Positions 7,984 through 15,959 of a DNA stretch of 64,000 nt are shown piece by piece. How positions within the stretch are numbered: position 1 is the first letter of the stretch; each line of letters opens with the position of its first letter. Source of the DNA: JASMHC01 sp042092935 (GTDB lineage Bacteria > Pseudomonadota > Alphaproteobacteria > Rhodobacterales > Rhodobacteraceae). Position numbers and translations under genes: made by a program. The notes under the pieces are model-generated. The model did not search any database and was not told the DNA's origin. It saw only the letters and a program-made list of their open reading frames with translations. Location: the NCBI GenBank assembly GCA_042092935.1, contig JBELFK010000001.1, positions 25,474-89,473 on the forward strand. Reading direction: 5' to 3'.

Positions 7984-10900
7984 TCAGGCTCGTGCTTTCT
8001 TTCTTGGGCGAAACAGGATTTCACCGACCAGCCACGCGATAAGCGCAAGCACCAGCGCTCCGGCGGCAAAGACGCCAAAGGCGATGGGAACCGAGGTGAC
8101 CTGCCCGAGCATTGGCAGCAGTGCGACCATCGTGTCGGGCATCGCGCCGCTGAAGATCACGCTGCCAAGGGTGACAAGCCCCCACGCCAGCATGGCCAGT
8201 GTTGTAACCTGGACCAGCATTTTCGGCATCCGTGCCTTTGAGCCGGTCGCCATCATCCGTCTAAAGGCCACGAATTCAGTCAAAACGTCGCGCTGGATGG
8301 CGATCAACGACGGCACGACGATCAACACAAGGATCATCCCGAAACCAAGGCCAAAGACCAGCGTGATGACGGTCGGTTTTAGGAACTCGGCCTGCGCGGA
8401 CGGCTCAAACAGCAAGGGGGCAAGCCCGAGGATCGTTGTCAGGGTCGTCAGCAAAACGGGCCGCAAACGGTCGGATGCGCCATCGATGATCGACGGGATC
8501 AACCCGCGATCCTCGGCGTATTCGTCGATGGTGGTGACCAGCACAATCGAGTCATTGATGATGATCCCTGTCATGCCCAGCAGACCGACCACGGAAAACA
8601 GCGACAGCGGCACGCCCATCACACCGTGGCCGTAGATCGCGCCGATCAACCCAAAGGGAATAACCGACATCACCACAAGCGGCCGTGTCCAGCTTGAAAA
8701 GACCCAAGCCAGCACAAGGTAGATGCCAAGCAAGCACAGGATCAGACCCGTCAGCGCATCGCTGAGAAAGCTGCGCTCTTGCTCGGCCAGACCGGACATG
8801 CGCCAGTCGACCTGATACTTTTCGGCGATTTCGGGTAGGATCGTGTTTTCAAGCGCCTCGGTGATTTCATTGGCCATTTCGGCGTCTTCTTCATCGATGT
8901 CGCCGGTCACCGAAATCAACCGAACACCGTTTTCGCGCAGCACGGTGGAAAAGCCCGAGCGTGTCTCGACCGTTACAATATCGGCGAGCGGCACATAGCC
9001 CCCCTGAGGCTTGCGCATTTGGGTGCGATCAAGGAAATCCGCGGTCAGCTCATCGGTGGGAAGCTCAACCACAATCGAGGCGCTGCGGCCTTCAACCGGA
9101 TAGGTCGCGGCCTCGACACCGCCGAGACGGTCCCTGAGCGAACGGCCCAGCGCGTCGATTGTAAAGCCCAGCGCCTGCCCCTTTGGCGTCAGTTCGAGCA
9201 CAAGCTCGTCTTTGTCATAGGCCAGATTGTCTTCGACGGCTGTGACCTCGGGATATTGCAGCAACGCCTCTTGCAGGGCGTTTGAGGCCGCCTTCAGGAC
9301 GCTTGCATTCACACCCATCAACTGCACATCCAACGCATCCCCCCCCGGACCGGCGCGGCCGCCACGGAAGGTCACGGTTTCGGTGCGGGGCACTTGCTGA
9401 ACCTCGGCCTGCAATTGGGACACAAAGGTGAAGCTGGTGTAGGGCCGCAGGTCGGGGTCGATCAATTCGACGGTGATCGCGCCCAGCAAATCGGCGTCTT
9501 TATCACCTGCCCCCGCCAAGCCACGGCCTGCGTTGCCGCCGATCTGGGCAACGACGTAGCTGATCGGATTGACGCCATGTTCGGCCTCGAGCCGCTCGCC
9601 CACGGTCTCAATCGCGCGCTGCATTTCCAGCATCATCGCGTAGGTGTCGTCACGGCTGGCGCCATTGGCCATCGCGAAGTTGCCGGTCACCGAGCCGCGT
9701 TCGGGGGCGCTAAAGAAACGCCACTGGACCTTGCCGGTGAATATCCCGCTGACTTGCAGCATCAGCAGAAAGATTGCAGCCGCCATCACCGGATAGCGCA
9801 GGAAGATGATTGCGGTCATGACGCGGCGAAAGATCACCTGGCGGAACCAGCGGAAGCCACGGTTCACAACGCGGGATGGTAGATCATACCAATGTTCCTT
9901 GGCTGTATGCTTCAGGGCGTGGGCCATGTGATTTGGCAGGATCAAAAAGCATTCGATCAGCGACGCCGCCAGAACGGCGATCACCGTAAAGGGGATGTCC
10001 GAGATCAGATCGCCAAACCGCCCGCCGACCGAGGTCAGCGCAAAGAAGGCAATGATCGTCGTCAGCGTGGCCGAAAACACCGGCAGCGCCATGCGTTTGG
10101 CGGCGCGCTCAGCGGCCTGAACGGGATGCTCGCCCAGACGTCGCGCCCTGAAGTCGGCGTGTTCGCCAACCACGATGGCGTCGTCCACCACGATCCCCAG
10201 TGTGATAATCAGCGCAAAGATCGAAATGACGTTAAAGGTCAGCCCGGCGAAATACATGATCGAGACCGTGGCAAACATCGCCACCGGAATGCCTGCCGCG
10301 ACCCAAAGCGCCGTTCTGGCGTTGAGAAACAGGAACAACAGCAACAGGACCAGCCCGAGACCCATCAGGCCGTTTTGGATCAGAATGTCCAAACGCGCCG
10401 ATATTGTTTCGGCGCGGGTGTTTATCAGCTCGATTTTGCCGCCGGCGGGCAATAGCCCTTCCATTTCGGCGGCCAATTTCTCGACGGTTTCCTGAATCGC
10501 GATGGCGTCCCCTGCCGAGGATCGCTGGACATTGAGGAAGACCGCCGCATCTTCGCCAACGTAGTAGCTGACATTGCGATCGATGCCCTCGGTGCGGACC
10601 GTGGCGACATCGCCGACGGTCAGCTTGGTGCCGTCAGCGGCAAGACGAAGCACGACCTCTTCGATCTGATCGGCGGTGCGTTTTTCAACGCCGGTGCGCA
10701 CACGGGCATTCGCGCCCGTCACGTCGCCTGCGGGGTCGGCGTCGACCTCTTCGGCGATGGCGCTGGCAATCTGGCTGAGGGTAATGTCGTTGCGGATCAA
10801 ACTGGCCGAGGTGACTTCGACGACGGTTCTTGGCGCGACAACGCCGCGGACCGTGGTGCGCGTGACCCCTTGGGCGAACAGTTTGATGACCATCTCGTCG

Positions 10901-11385
10901 GCAAAGCGGGCCAATTGTTCGACCGCTACGGGACCAGTGATGACAACATCGGTGACCGGATCACGCCAGTTGCCGCGCGACACCCGAGGGTCTTCGACCT
11001 CGGTCGGCAGGTTGCCGATTGCGTCAACCGCCCCCTGCACATCATCCGAGGCGCGCGACATATCCCAGCCGGGTTCAAACTCGAGCCGGATCGAGGCCCG
11101 CCCCTCGCTTGAAGTTGCGGTGCTCGAGGCCACGCCCTCGACCGCCAGCAACGCCGGTTCGACAATCTGCACAATCGCCGAGTCCACGTCCTCGGCCCCA
11201 GCGCCAGACCATGTGTAGGTGACCGCAACCGTATCGACGACCACATCGGGAAAGAATTGCGACCGCATTTTGGGCAAGGTCGTCAGACCGGCTGCGATCA
11301 GCACAACCAACAGCAGGTTGGCGATGGTGCCGTGGCGCGTGAAATAGGCCAAAAGCCCCTTGGAGTCATTGAAGGTTCGCGCCAT
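7984..11385 (-). CDS. RND-family efflux transporter permease with C-terminal extension
   Basis: This 1133-residue inner-membrane pump belongs to the AcrB-type RND superfamily, which uses proton flow to expel drugs, dyes or other toxic compounds. It shows an N-terminal helix, large periplasmic loops (GAGAEDVDSAIVQIVEPALL) and the TM4 proton-relay block TLGIVVDDAIVVGEHAD with its Asp pair. After the second loop comes the helix bundle with GMTGIIINDSIVLVTTIDEY. Usual members have about 1030-1050 residues. Here about 90 further residues follow TM12 and appear to contain two extra transmembrane helices. The membrane-fusion partner lies three bases upstream. No TolC-like outer-membrane gene is seen nearby. 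Confidence 0.92.
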   Translation of the reverse strand: MARTFNDSKGLLAYFTRHGTIANLLLVVLIAAGLTTLPKMRSQFFPDVVVDTVAVTYTWSGAGAEDVDSAIVQIVEPALLAVEGVASSTATSSEGRASIRLEFEPGWDMSRASDDVQGAVDAIGNLPTEVEDPRVSRGNWRDPVTDVVITGPVAVEQLARFADEMVIKLFAQGVTRTTVRGVVAPRTVVEVTSASLIRNDITLSQIASAIAEEVDADPAGDVTGANARVRTGVEKRTADQIEEVVLRLAADGTKLTVGDVATVRTEGIDRNVSYYVGEDAAVFLNVQRSSAGDAIAIQETVEKLAAEMEGLLPAGGKIELINTRAETISARLDILIQNGLMGLGLVLLLLFLFLNARTALWVAAGIPVAMFATVSIMYFAGLTFNVISIFALIITLGIVVDDAIVVGEHADFRARRLGEHPVQAAERAAKRMALPVFSATLTTIIAFFALTSVGGRFGDLISDIPFTVIAVLAASLIECFLILPNHMAHALKHTAKEHWYDLPSRVVNRGFRWFRQVIFRRVMTAIIFLRYPVMAAAIFLLMLQVSGIFTGKVQWRFFSAPERGSVTGNFAMANGASRDDTYAMMLEMQRAIETVGERLEAEHGVNPISYVVAQIGGNAGRGLAGAGDKDADLLGAITVELIDPDLRPYTSFTFVSQLQAEVQQVPRTETVTFRGGRAGPGGDALDVQLMGVNASVLKAASNALQEALLQYPEVTAVEDNLAYDKDELVLELTPKGQALGFTIDALGRSLRDRLGGVEAATYPVEGRSASIVVELPTDELTADFLDRTQMRKPQGGYVPLADIVTVETRSGFSTVLRENGVRLISVTGDIDEEDAEMANEITEALENTILPEIAEKYQVDWRMSGLAEQERSFLSDALTGLILCLLGIYLVLAWVFSSWTRPLVVMSVIPFGLIGAIYGHGVMGVPLSLFSVVGLLGMTGIIINDSIVLVTTIDEYAEDRGLIPSIIDGASDRLRPVLLTTLTTILGLAPLLFEPSAQAEFLKPTVITLVFGLGFGMILVLIVVPSLIAIQRDVLTEFVAFRRMMATGSKARMPKMLVQVTTLAMLAWGLVTLGSVIFSGAMPDTMVALLPMLGQVTSVPIAFGVFAAGALVLALIAWLVGEILFRPRKKARA

Positions 11386-11388
11386 TGC

Positions 11389-12954
11389 CTAGTTCCTCAT
11401 CCGGCTTTCAAGCCGTTCAACCATCGCCTTGGGCACCTCGGGTTGTTGCAACATGCCAAGGAACCGTTCTTTCGCGTTCGCCGGCATTCCGGGGTTGGCG
11501 TTGATCGCGTCGATCAGCTTTTGACGGCGCTCGTCGCTGAGGGCGATCATTTCGCCGTCGCCCTGCCCCTGGCCACCGCCCTGACCGCCACCGGGGCGAC
11601 CGGATCCGCCACTGCCCTGCCCTGCTTGCGGTCGATCCGCAACGGGTTGCTGACGCTCGCTACTGGCGGCAATGGCGTCGGCCTCGGCTTGTTCAAGCAC
11701 GCGGACACCAATGCCAGCCCCCAACAACGGGGTGCGCTCGGCCACGATTTGTTTGCCGTCAAGCCCGTCGGATTTAATCAGAACGTCGTCGCCCTGCCGC
11801 CGCACCAATTCCACGTCGATGGATTGCAAACGCCCGTCTTCATCGACCGAGAGGATCGCGCCGTCGCTGCCATAGGCCGACGCGGGCAAGCGCGTGACGT
11901 TGTCAACTGCGGGCTCCTGCACGCTCACGGCCACGAAATCCCCCGGCTTCAAACCAATGGCCGTATCGATAAAGGCGTAAACCAAACGGCCGGTTTGGCC
12001 TTCGCCCACGGCTGCGCTGTCGCGATCGATGCGGCCCTTGCTGACCAGTTCGACGCCGCCAACGTCCAGCTTGACGTCAACCGGTGCCTTGCGAATAGCA
12101 CCGTCCGGCCCAAGCAACCGCGCATATTGCGCCGTTGAAATACGAAATGAAACCTCCAGACTGTCGGGGTCAATCAGTTCGCCCAGCTTCTCATTTGTCG
12201 AGACCAGCCGGCCCTCGACCACATTCACGCCGCTGAGGCTACCGGAAAATCCGGCGGTGATTTGGGTTGCCGCCAAGGCGCGTTCCGCCTCGGCCAAGGC
12301 GATGTTCTGGCGGGCCATGCGTGTTTGCGCCTGATCGACGCGGGCTTCGGCATTGGCAAGCGATTGGCGCTTTCCAAGCACAGCGGCCCGCGCGCTCGAG
12401 GCTGTCAGTTCTGAGGTCTCGACCGCCGCTTCGGTCACGACGCCGCGTTCACGCAGGTCGATCTGACGTTCCAACGCGCGGTCGCGCAGTTCGGACTGCT
12501 CTTGCGAGGCTGCAAGCTCGTCGGTGGCAAGTTCCAACGCCCGTTTGGCGTCGCGCACCTCGGCCTCGGCGTCCAGCATGTCGGCTTTGACGCGCGCCAG
12601 TTGCGCCTCGGCGTCAAGCGGATCGACCGTGGCCAAAAGCTGCCCGCCGGTGACCGAGCCGCCGTCCTGAAACACGGGCGACAGATAGACCAAACGGCCG
12701 CCGCTTTCGGCGCGGATTTCCAGCGTGCGCGTGCTGCTGACCTCGCCAAAGGCGGTCAGGATGGGGGCAATGGTTTCGGCTTTGGCGGTGACCACGTTGA
12801 CAGCAAACACCCGCTCGCGCGCAGGGGGCCGGAACCCGTCGCGCGACTGGGCAGTTTGCGCCGCGTCAAAGATGGTTTTTGCCGCAACAGCAAGCAATCC
12901 GACGGTCAGTGCAAACAAGAAAAGACCCGTCAGGCTTTGGCGCAAAAACTTCAT
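11389..12954 (-). CDS. RND efflux periplasmic adaptor (membrane fusion) protein, extended C-terminus
   Basis: This is the periplasmic adaptor that links the RND permease to an outer-membrane channel. It has an N-terminal membrane anchor, then the lipoyl half-motif ESGGRLVYLSPVFQDGGSVT, a long alpha-helical hairpin rich in Ala, Glu and Arg, the second lipoyl half (FSGSLSGVNVVEGRLV) and beta-barrel segments (GDFVAVSVQEP). At 521 residues it is longer than the usual 370-400. From about residue 425 there is a Gly/Gln-rich linker followed by a helical segment of about 60 residues. It is the first gene of the pair, so adaptor and pump are made from one leftward transcript. Confidence 0.9.
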   Translation of the reverse strand: MKFLRQSLTGLFLFALTVGLLAVAAKTIFDAAQTAQSRDGFRPPARERVFAVNVVTAKAETIAPILTAFGEVSSTRTLEIRAESGGRLVYLSPVFQDGGSVTGGQLLATVDPLDAEAQLARVKADMLDAEAEVRDAKRALELATDELAASQEQSELRDRALERQIDLRERGVVTEAAVETSELTASSARAAVLGKRQSLANAEARVDQAQTRMARQNIALAEAERALAATQITAGFSGSLSGVNVVEGRLVSTNEKLGELIDPDSLEVSFRISTAQYARLLGPDGAIRKAPVDVKLDVGGVELVSKGRIDRDSAAVGEGQTGRLVYAFIDTAIGLKPGDFVAVSVQEPAVDNVTRLPASAYGSDGAILSVDEDGRLQSIDVELVRRQGDDVLIKSDGLDGKQIVAERTPLLGAGIGVRVLEQAEADAIAASSERQQPVADRPQAGQGSGGSGRPGGGQGGGQGQGDGEMIALSDERRQKLIDAINANPGMPANAKERFLGMLQQPEVPKAMVERLESRMRN

Positions 12955-13037
12955 TTATCAACCTTTCAAGCGGCCCGTTTTGGACCGTCACACCAAAGCG
13001 ACAGTCACCTCACTTACGCATGATACGCAACACGAGA

Positions 13038-13580
13038 TCATTTCCGTCGCAGTTTTTCCTCTAATCGCGGAAAAATCTCGACAAAGTTACAAGGCAAGTG
13101 ACGATAATCGAGCTGATGCACCAGAATCTCGTCCCATGCGTCCTTGCATGCCCCCGGGCTGCCGGGCAGTGCAAACAGATAGGTGCCTTGGGCGACACCG
13201 CCCGTCGCGCGGCTTTGAACGGCGCTGGTGCCGATCTTTTTCATCGAAACGATTGTGAACACAGTCGAAAAAGCCTCGATCTCTTTCTCGTAGACGTCAC
13301 GATGGGCTTCCACGCTGACATCGCGCCCCGTCAGACCCGTGCCGCCGGTTGTCAGGACGACATCGACCTCTTTATCCGCGCTCCACTGGCGCAGTTTGGC
13401 GGCGATGTCGTGACGCTCGTCCGGGATGATGTCGCGATGCGCAACCACATGGCCGGCGGCCTCAATCCGATCGACAAGCACCTGACCCGAACGGTCTTCG
13501 GCGAGGGACCGGCTGTCCGAGACCGTCAGAACGGCAATGCGGACGGGGACAAAGGGTTTGGAGTCGTCAAATTTCGGCAT
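13038..13580 (-). CDS. moaB: Molybdenum cofactor biosynthesis protein B
   Basis: This is a 180-residue MogA/MoaB-family protein, which in most bacteria adenylylates molybdopterin before molybdenum insertion. The motifs are the N-terminal VLTVSDSRS, the nucleotide-binding VLTTGGTGLTGRD and the C-terminal FALPGSPGACKDAW. The length fits MoaB. Like many MoaB proteins its role may partly overlap with MogA. The uracil-DNA glycosylase gene lies seven bases upstream in the same direction, so they are probably co-transcribed. Two further Mo-cofactor genes, moaD and moaE, are 12 kb away in this window. Confidence 0.9.
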   Translation of the reverse strand: MPKFDDSKPFVPVRIAVLTVSDSRSLAEDRSGQVLVDRIEAAGHVVAHRDIIPDERHDIAAKLRQWSADKEVDVVLTTGGTGLTGRDVSVEAHRDVYEKEIEAFSTVFTIVSMKKIGTSAVQSRATGGVAQGTYLFALPGSPGACKDAWDEILVHQLDYRHLPCNFVEIFPRLEEKLRRK

Positions 13581-13587
13581 TGGACCC

Positions 13588-14373
13588 TCAGGACATCTCT
13601 CTCAAACGGGCTTGAAGCGACAGCAGGTGGCCCCAGGCATCGCGTTTGGAATGGGGATTGCGGAGCAAATATTCGGGATCATTCATCGGCAATGCAGGAA
13701 TGCCGTTTACGTCTTTCCACTGGCCCCGCAGCCGCGTCATGCCGCGCTGGCCCAACAGCGCCTGACACGCCACGCCGCCCATCAGAACGATGAGATCGGG
13801 TTTGGCCAAGGCGATGTGGCGCTCAAGAAACGGGCGCATCATGGCAATTTCTTCGGACTTGGGGTCGCGGTTGCGCGGCGGTCTCCACGGCAGGGCCGTC
13901 GTCAGATAAACACCCGCAGCCCCGTCTGCCGACCGCGCCATGGCGATTGCGGCAAACATCTTGTCCAGCAGTGCCCCTGCGCGTCCGGCGAAGGGCAGAC
14001 CCTGCAAATCATCCTCGCGGCTTGGGAACTCGCCGATGACCATAACCCTTGCCGAGGGCGATCCATCGGCGAACACGAGGTTATGCGCCCCACGTTGCAA
14101 CTCGCAATGGGGGAAGCCCGCGACCGCGGATTTCAAAGCCTCAAGGCTTGTTGCATTGGCCGCCGAAGTCTTGGCAATCGCGACCGGATCGATGTCTGGG
14201 GCAACAACTGGTGCAACCGGCGCTGGTTGCGTGGGTTTTTGAGCGGGTGGTTTAACGTCAAGCGCGAACCGATCAACCGGCGTTTCAGAAATCGCCTCGG
14301 TCACGCCCAGTTCAACCTGCCACTCGAGCAGGGTACGCGCTGTCCAATAATCGATCTGCGAATCCATACGCAA
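13588..14373 (-). CDS. Family-4-like uracil-DNA glycosylase lacking most Fe-S cysteines
   Basis: The protein (261 residues) matches bacterial type-4 uracil-DNA glycosylases, which remove uracil from DNA. It has motif A as GEFPSREDDLQGLPFAGRAG, the PFLERHI helix and LRGQW. After an N-terminal extension (about 75 residues, Pro/Ala-rich from 41 to 60), the cluster-binding positions differ from the family. Only Cys90 of the first CxxC is kept (Phe87 replaces the other). The third position is Trp163 (in LPWRPP) and the fourth is Met179 (in EEIAMMRPF). The usual HPS of the second active-site motif is Asp232-Pro-Glu. It may be a divergent active enzyme or a non-catalytic relative. It is transcribed with moaB. 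Confidence 0.8.
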   Translation of the reverse strand: MRMDSQIDYWTARTLLEWQVELGVTEAISETPVDRFALDVKPPAQKPTQPAPVAPVVAPDIDPVAIAKTSAANATSLEALKSAVAGFPHCELQRGAHNLVFADGSPSARVMVIGEFPSREDDLQGLPFAGRAGALLDKMFAAIAMARSADGAAGVYLTTALPWRPPRNRDPKSEEIAMMRPFLERHIALAKPDLIVLMGGVACQALLGQRGMTRLRGQWKDVNGIPALPMNDPEYLLRNPHSKRDAWGHLLSLQARLREMS

Positions 14374-14505
14374 AGGCTACCGCGCATCTCAGGTGGGTAA
14401 AAGCAAAAGCGAAAGATGCCACAGAGGATTGCACTGGCTTTTAGGCCCAATCCTGCACCAAGGCCATTTTTCAGCGAAATTCAGACCCGATCAAACCAAG
14501 CCCGC

Positions 14506-14534
14506 TTGCCCCGACGCGGCAGGCTTCCTATAAG
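14506..14534 (+). promoter_or_regulatory. Candidate sigma-70-type promoter for pyrB
   Basis: A -35-like TTGCCC (14506-14511) and a -10-like TATAAG (14529-14534) are separated by exactly 17 bases. A start of transcription near 14541 would give a short leader. A strong ribosome-binding site GAGGAG at 14547-14552 precedes the pyrB ATG by five bases. This is a sequence match only; no attenuator or pyrimidine-binding leader was recognised. Confidence 0.45.
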
Positions 14535-14557
14535 CGACCGAAATCCGAGGAGACGCC

Positions 14558-15505
14558 ATGACATTCCGGCAAAAGCACCTCTTGGGCATTGAACCCCTCC
14601 ATCCGACAGAAATTACGACGATTCTGGATTTGGCAGACACATATGCCGATCTCAATCGCCAGGGCCGTGGACATACGGATGCGCTTGCCGGTCTGACCCA
14701 GATTAACATGTTCTTTGAGAATTCGACCCGCACGCAGGCGAGTTTCGAATTGGCGGGCAAGCGGCTTGGTGCGGACGTCATGAACATGGCAATGCAGGCC
14801 AGCTCGATCAAAAAGGGCGAAACGCTGATCGATACCGCCGTCACGCTGAACGCGATGCATCCTGATCTTCTCGTTGTCAGGCACCCGCATAGCGGCGCGG
14901 TCGATCTGTTGTCGCAAAAAGTGAATTGCGCGGTTTTGAACGCCGGCGACGGAGGCCACGAGCATCCGACCCAAGCGCTGCTTGATGCGTTGACCATTCG
15001 CCGACGCAAGGGGCGTTTGCATCGTCTCAACATCGCGATTTGCGGCGACATTGCCCATTCGCGCGTGGCCCGCAGCAACATCATGCTGCTGGGCAAGATG
15101 GAGAACCGCATCCGCCTGATTGGCCCGCCCACGTTATTGCCGTCGCAATTCGCCGAATTTGGCTGCGAGATCTACGACGACATGCGCGAAGGCCTTGCGG
15201 ACGTGGACGTCGTGATGATGCTGCGCCTCCAGCGCGAGCGCATGGACGGCGGGTTCATACCGTCTGAGCGCGAGTATTTCTATCGCTACGGTCTGGATGC
15301 GGAAAAGCTGGCTAGCGCCAAGGACGACGCCATCGTCATGCACCCCGGCCCGATGAACCGAGGCGTCGAAATCGACGGCGACATCGCAGACGACGTCAAG
15401 CGGTCGGTGATTCAGGAGCAGGTCGAAATGGGCGTGGCTGTACGCATGGCCGCCATGGATCTGCTGGCGCAGAACCTGCGCGAAACGCGCGGCGAAAGGA
15501 ACTGA
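14558..15505 (+). CDS. pyrB: Aspartate carbamoyltransferase catalytic subunit
   Basis: This enzyme joins carbamoyl phosphate and aspartate in the first committed step of pyrimidine synthesis. The 315-residue sequence has the carbamoyl-phosphate site FFENSTRTQASFELAGKRLG with STRT at 56-59. It also has HEHPTQALLDALTIRRRKG, GDIAHSRVARSN, and near the C-terminus HPGPMNRGVEID. It is the first gene of a rightward operon with a bPH-like membrane protein, a metal-less dihydroorotase homologue and plsY. That arrangement fits the class of transcarbamoylases that form a complex with an inactive dihydroorotase subunit. No regulatory pyrI gene is present. Confidence 0.97.
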   Translation: MTFRQKHLLGIEPLHPTEITTILDLADTYADLNRQGRGHTDALAGLTQINMFFENSTRTQASFELAGKRLGADVMNMAMQASSIKKGETLIDTAVTLNAMHPDLLVVRHPHSGAVDLLSQKVNCAVLNAGDGGHEHPTQALLDALTIRRRKGRLHRLNIAICGDIAHSRVARSNIMLLGKMENRIRLIGPPTLLPSQFAEFGCEIYDDMREGLADVDVVMMLRLQRERMDGGFIPSEREYFYRYGLDAEKLASAKDDAIVMHPGPMNRGVEIDGDIADDVKRSVIQEQVEMGVAVRMAAMDLLAQNLRETRGERN

Positions 15506-15506
15506 C

Positions 15507-15947
15507 ATGGATGAAAGCTACCAGCTTACCTCTACAACCGACCTAAACGCGGGCGAGGACATCGTGCAGAGCTTCTCGGCAGATCGCGCGACCTACTGGC
15601 GTGACCACGCATGGATGGCGGCGGTGGCTATGGCGGCGGGGATGGTGATCCTTTGGGCCATTGGCAATCCGCATGTCTGGACCGGCGCCATTGGCGGCCT
15701 GGCGGCTATTGCGATCCGTGGGTTTTACATCGCTTCGGACGAATTGAACGTGCGTTGGGATATGACGAACGAGCGGCTATTGGGGCCACAAACCCGCATT
15801 GTGCCGCTGGAAAGCATCAAGGACGTGCGCACCATTGCGAATTCCGTTCAGGTCATCACGACCACCGGCGACAAATATCTGCTCAAGTACCAGGCAGATC
15901 GCCAGGCGACCAAGGCGGCGATTTTGGCAGCGGCTGGAAAAGCGTAG
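15507..15947 (+). CDS. Membrane protein with bPH-like domain
   Basis: The 146-residue product has a short polar N-terminus, two close hydrophobic segments (about residues 36-75) and a C-terminal cytoplasmic part of beta strands. The segment with RWDMTNERLL, VPLESIKDVRTI and DKYLLKYQ looks like the small PH-like bPH2/YdbT fold found in bacterial membrane proteins. No enzymatic motif is present and the function is unknown. The ATG starts one base after the pyrB stop and the gene ends 12 bases before the dihydroorotase homologue. It is therefore embedded in the pyrimidine operon, though a link to pyrimidine metabolism is not evident from the sequence. Confidence 0.7.
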   Translation: MDESYQLTSTTDLNAGEDIVQSFSADRATYWRDHAWMAAVAMAAGMVILWAIGNPHVWTGAIGGLAAIAIRGFYIASDELNVRWDMTNERLLGPQTRIVPLESIKDVRTIANSVQVITTTGDKYLLKYQADRQATKAAILAAAGKA

Positions 15948-15959
15948 GAAAGGGCTGGA

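Noticed and set aside
7955..12138. Several rightward open frames opposite the RND genes
   Set aside because: They are shadows of high-GC coding sequence on the other strand.
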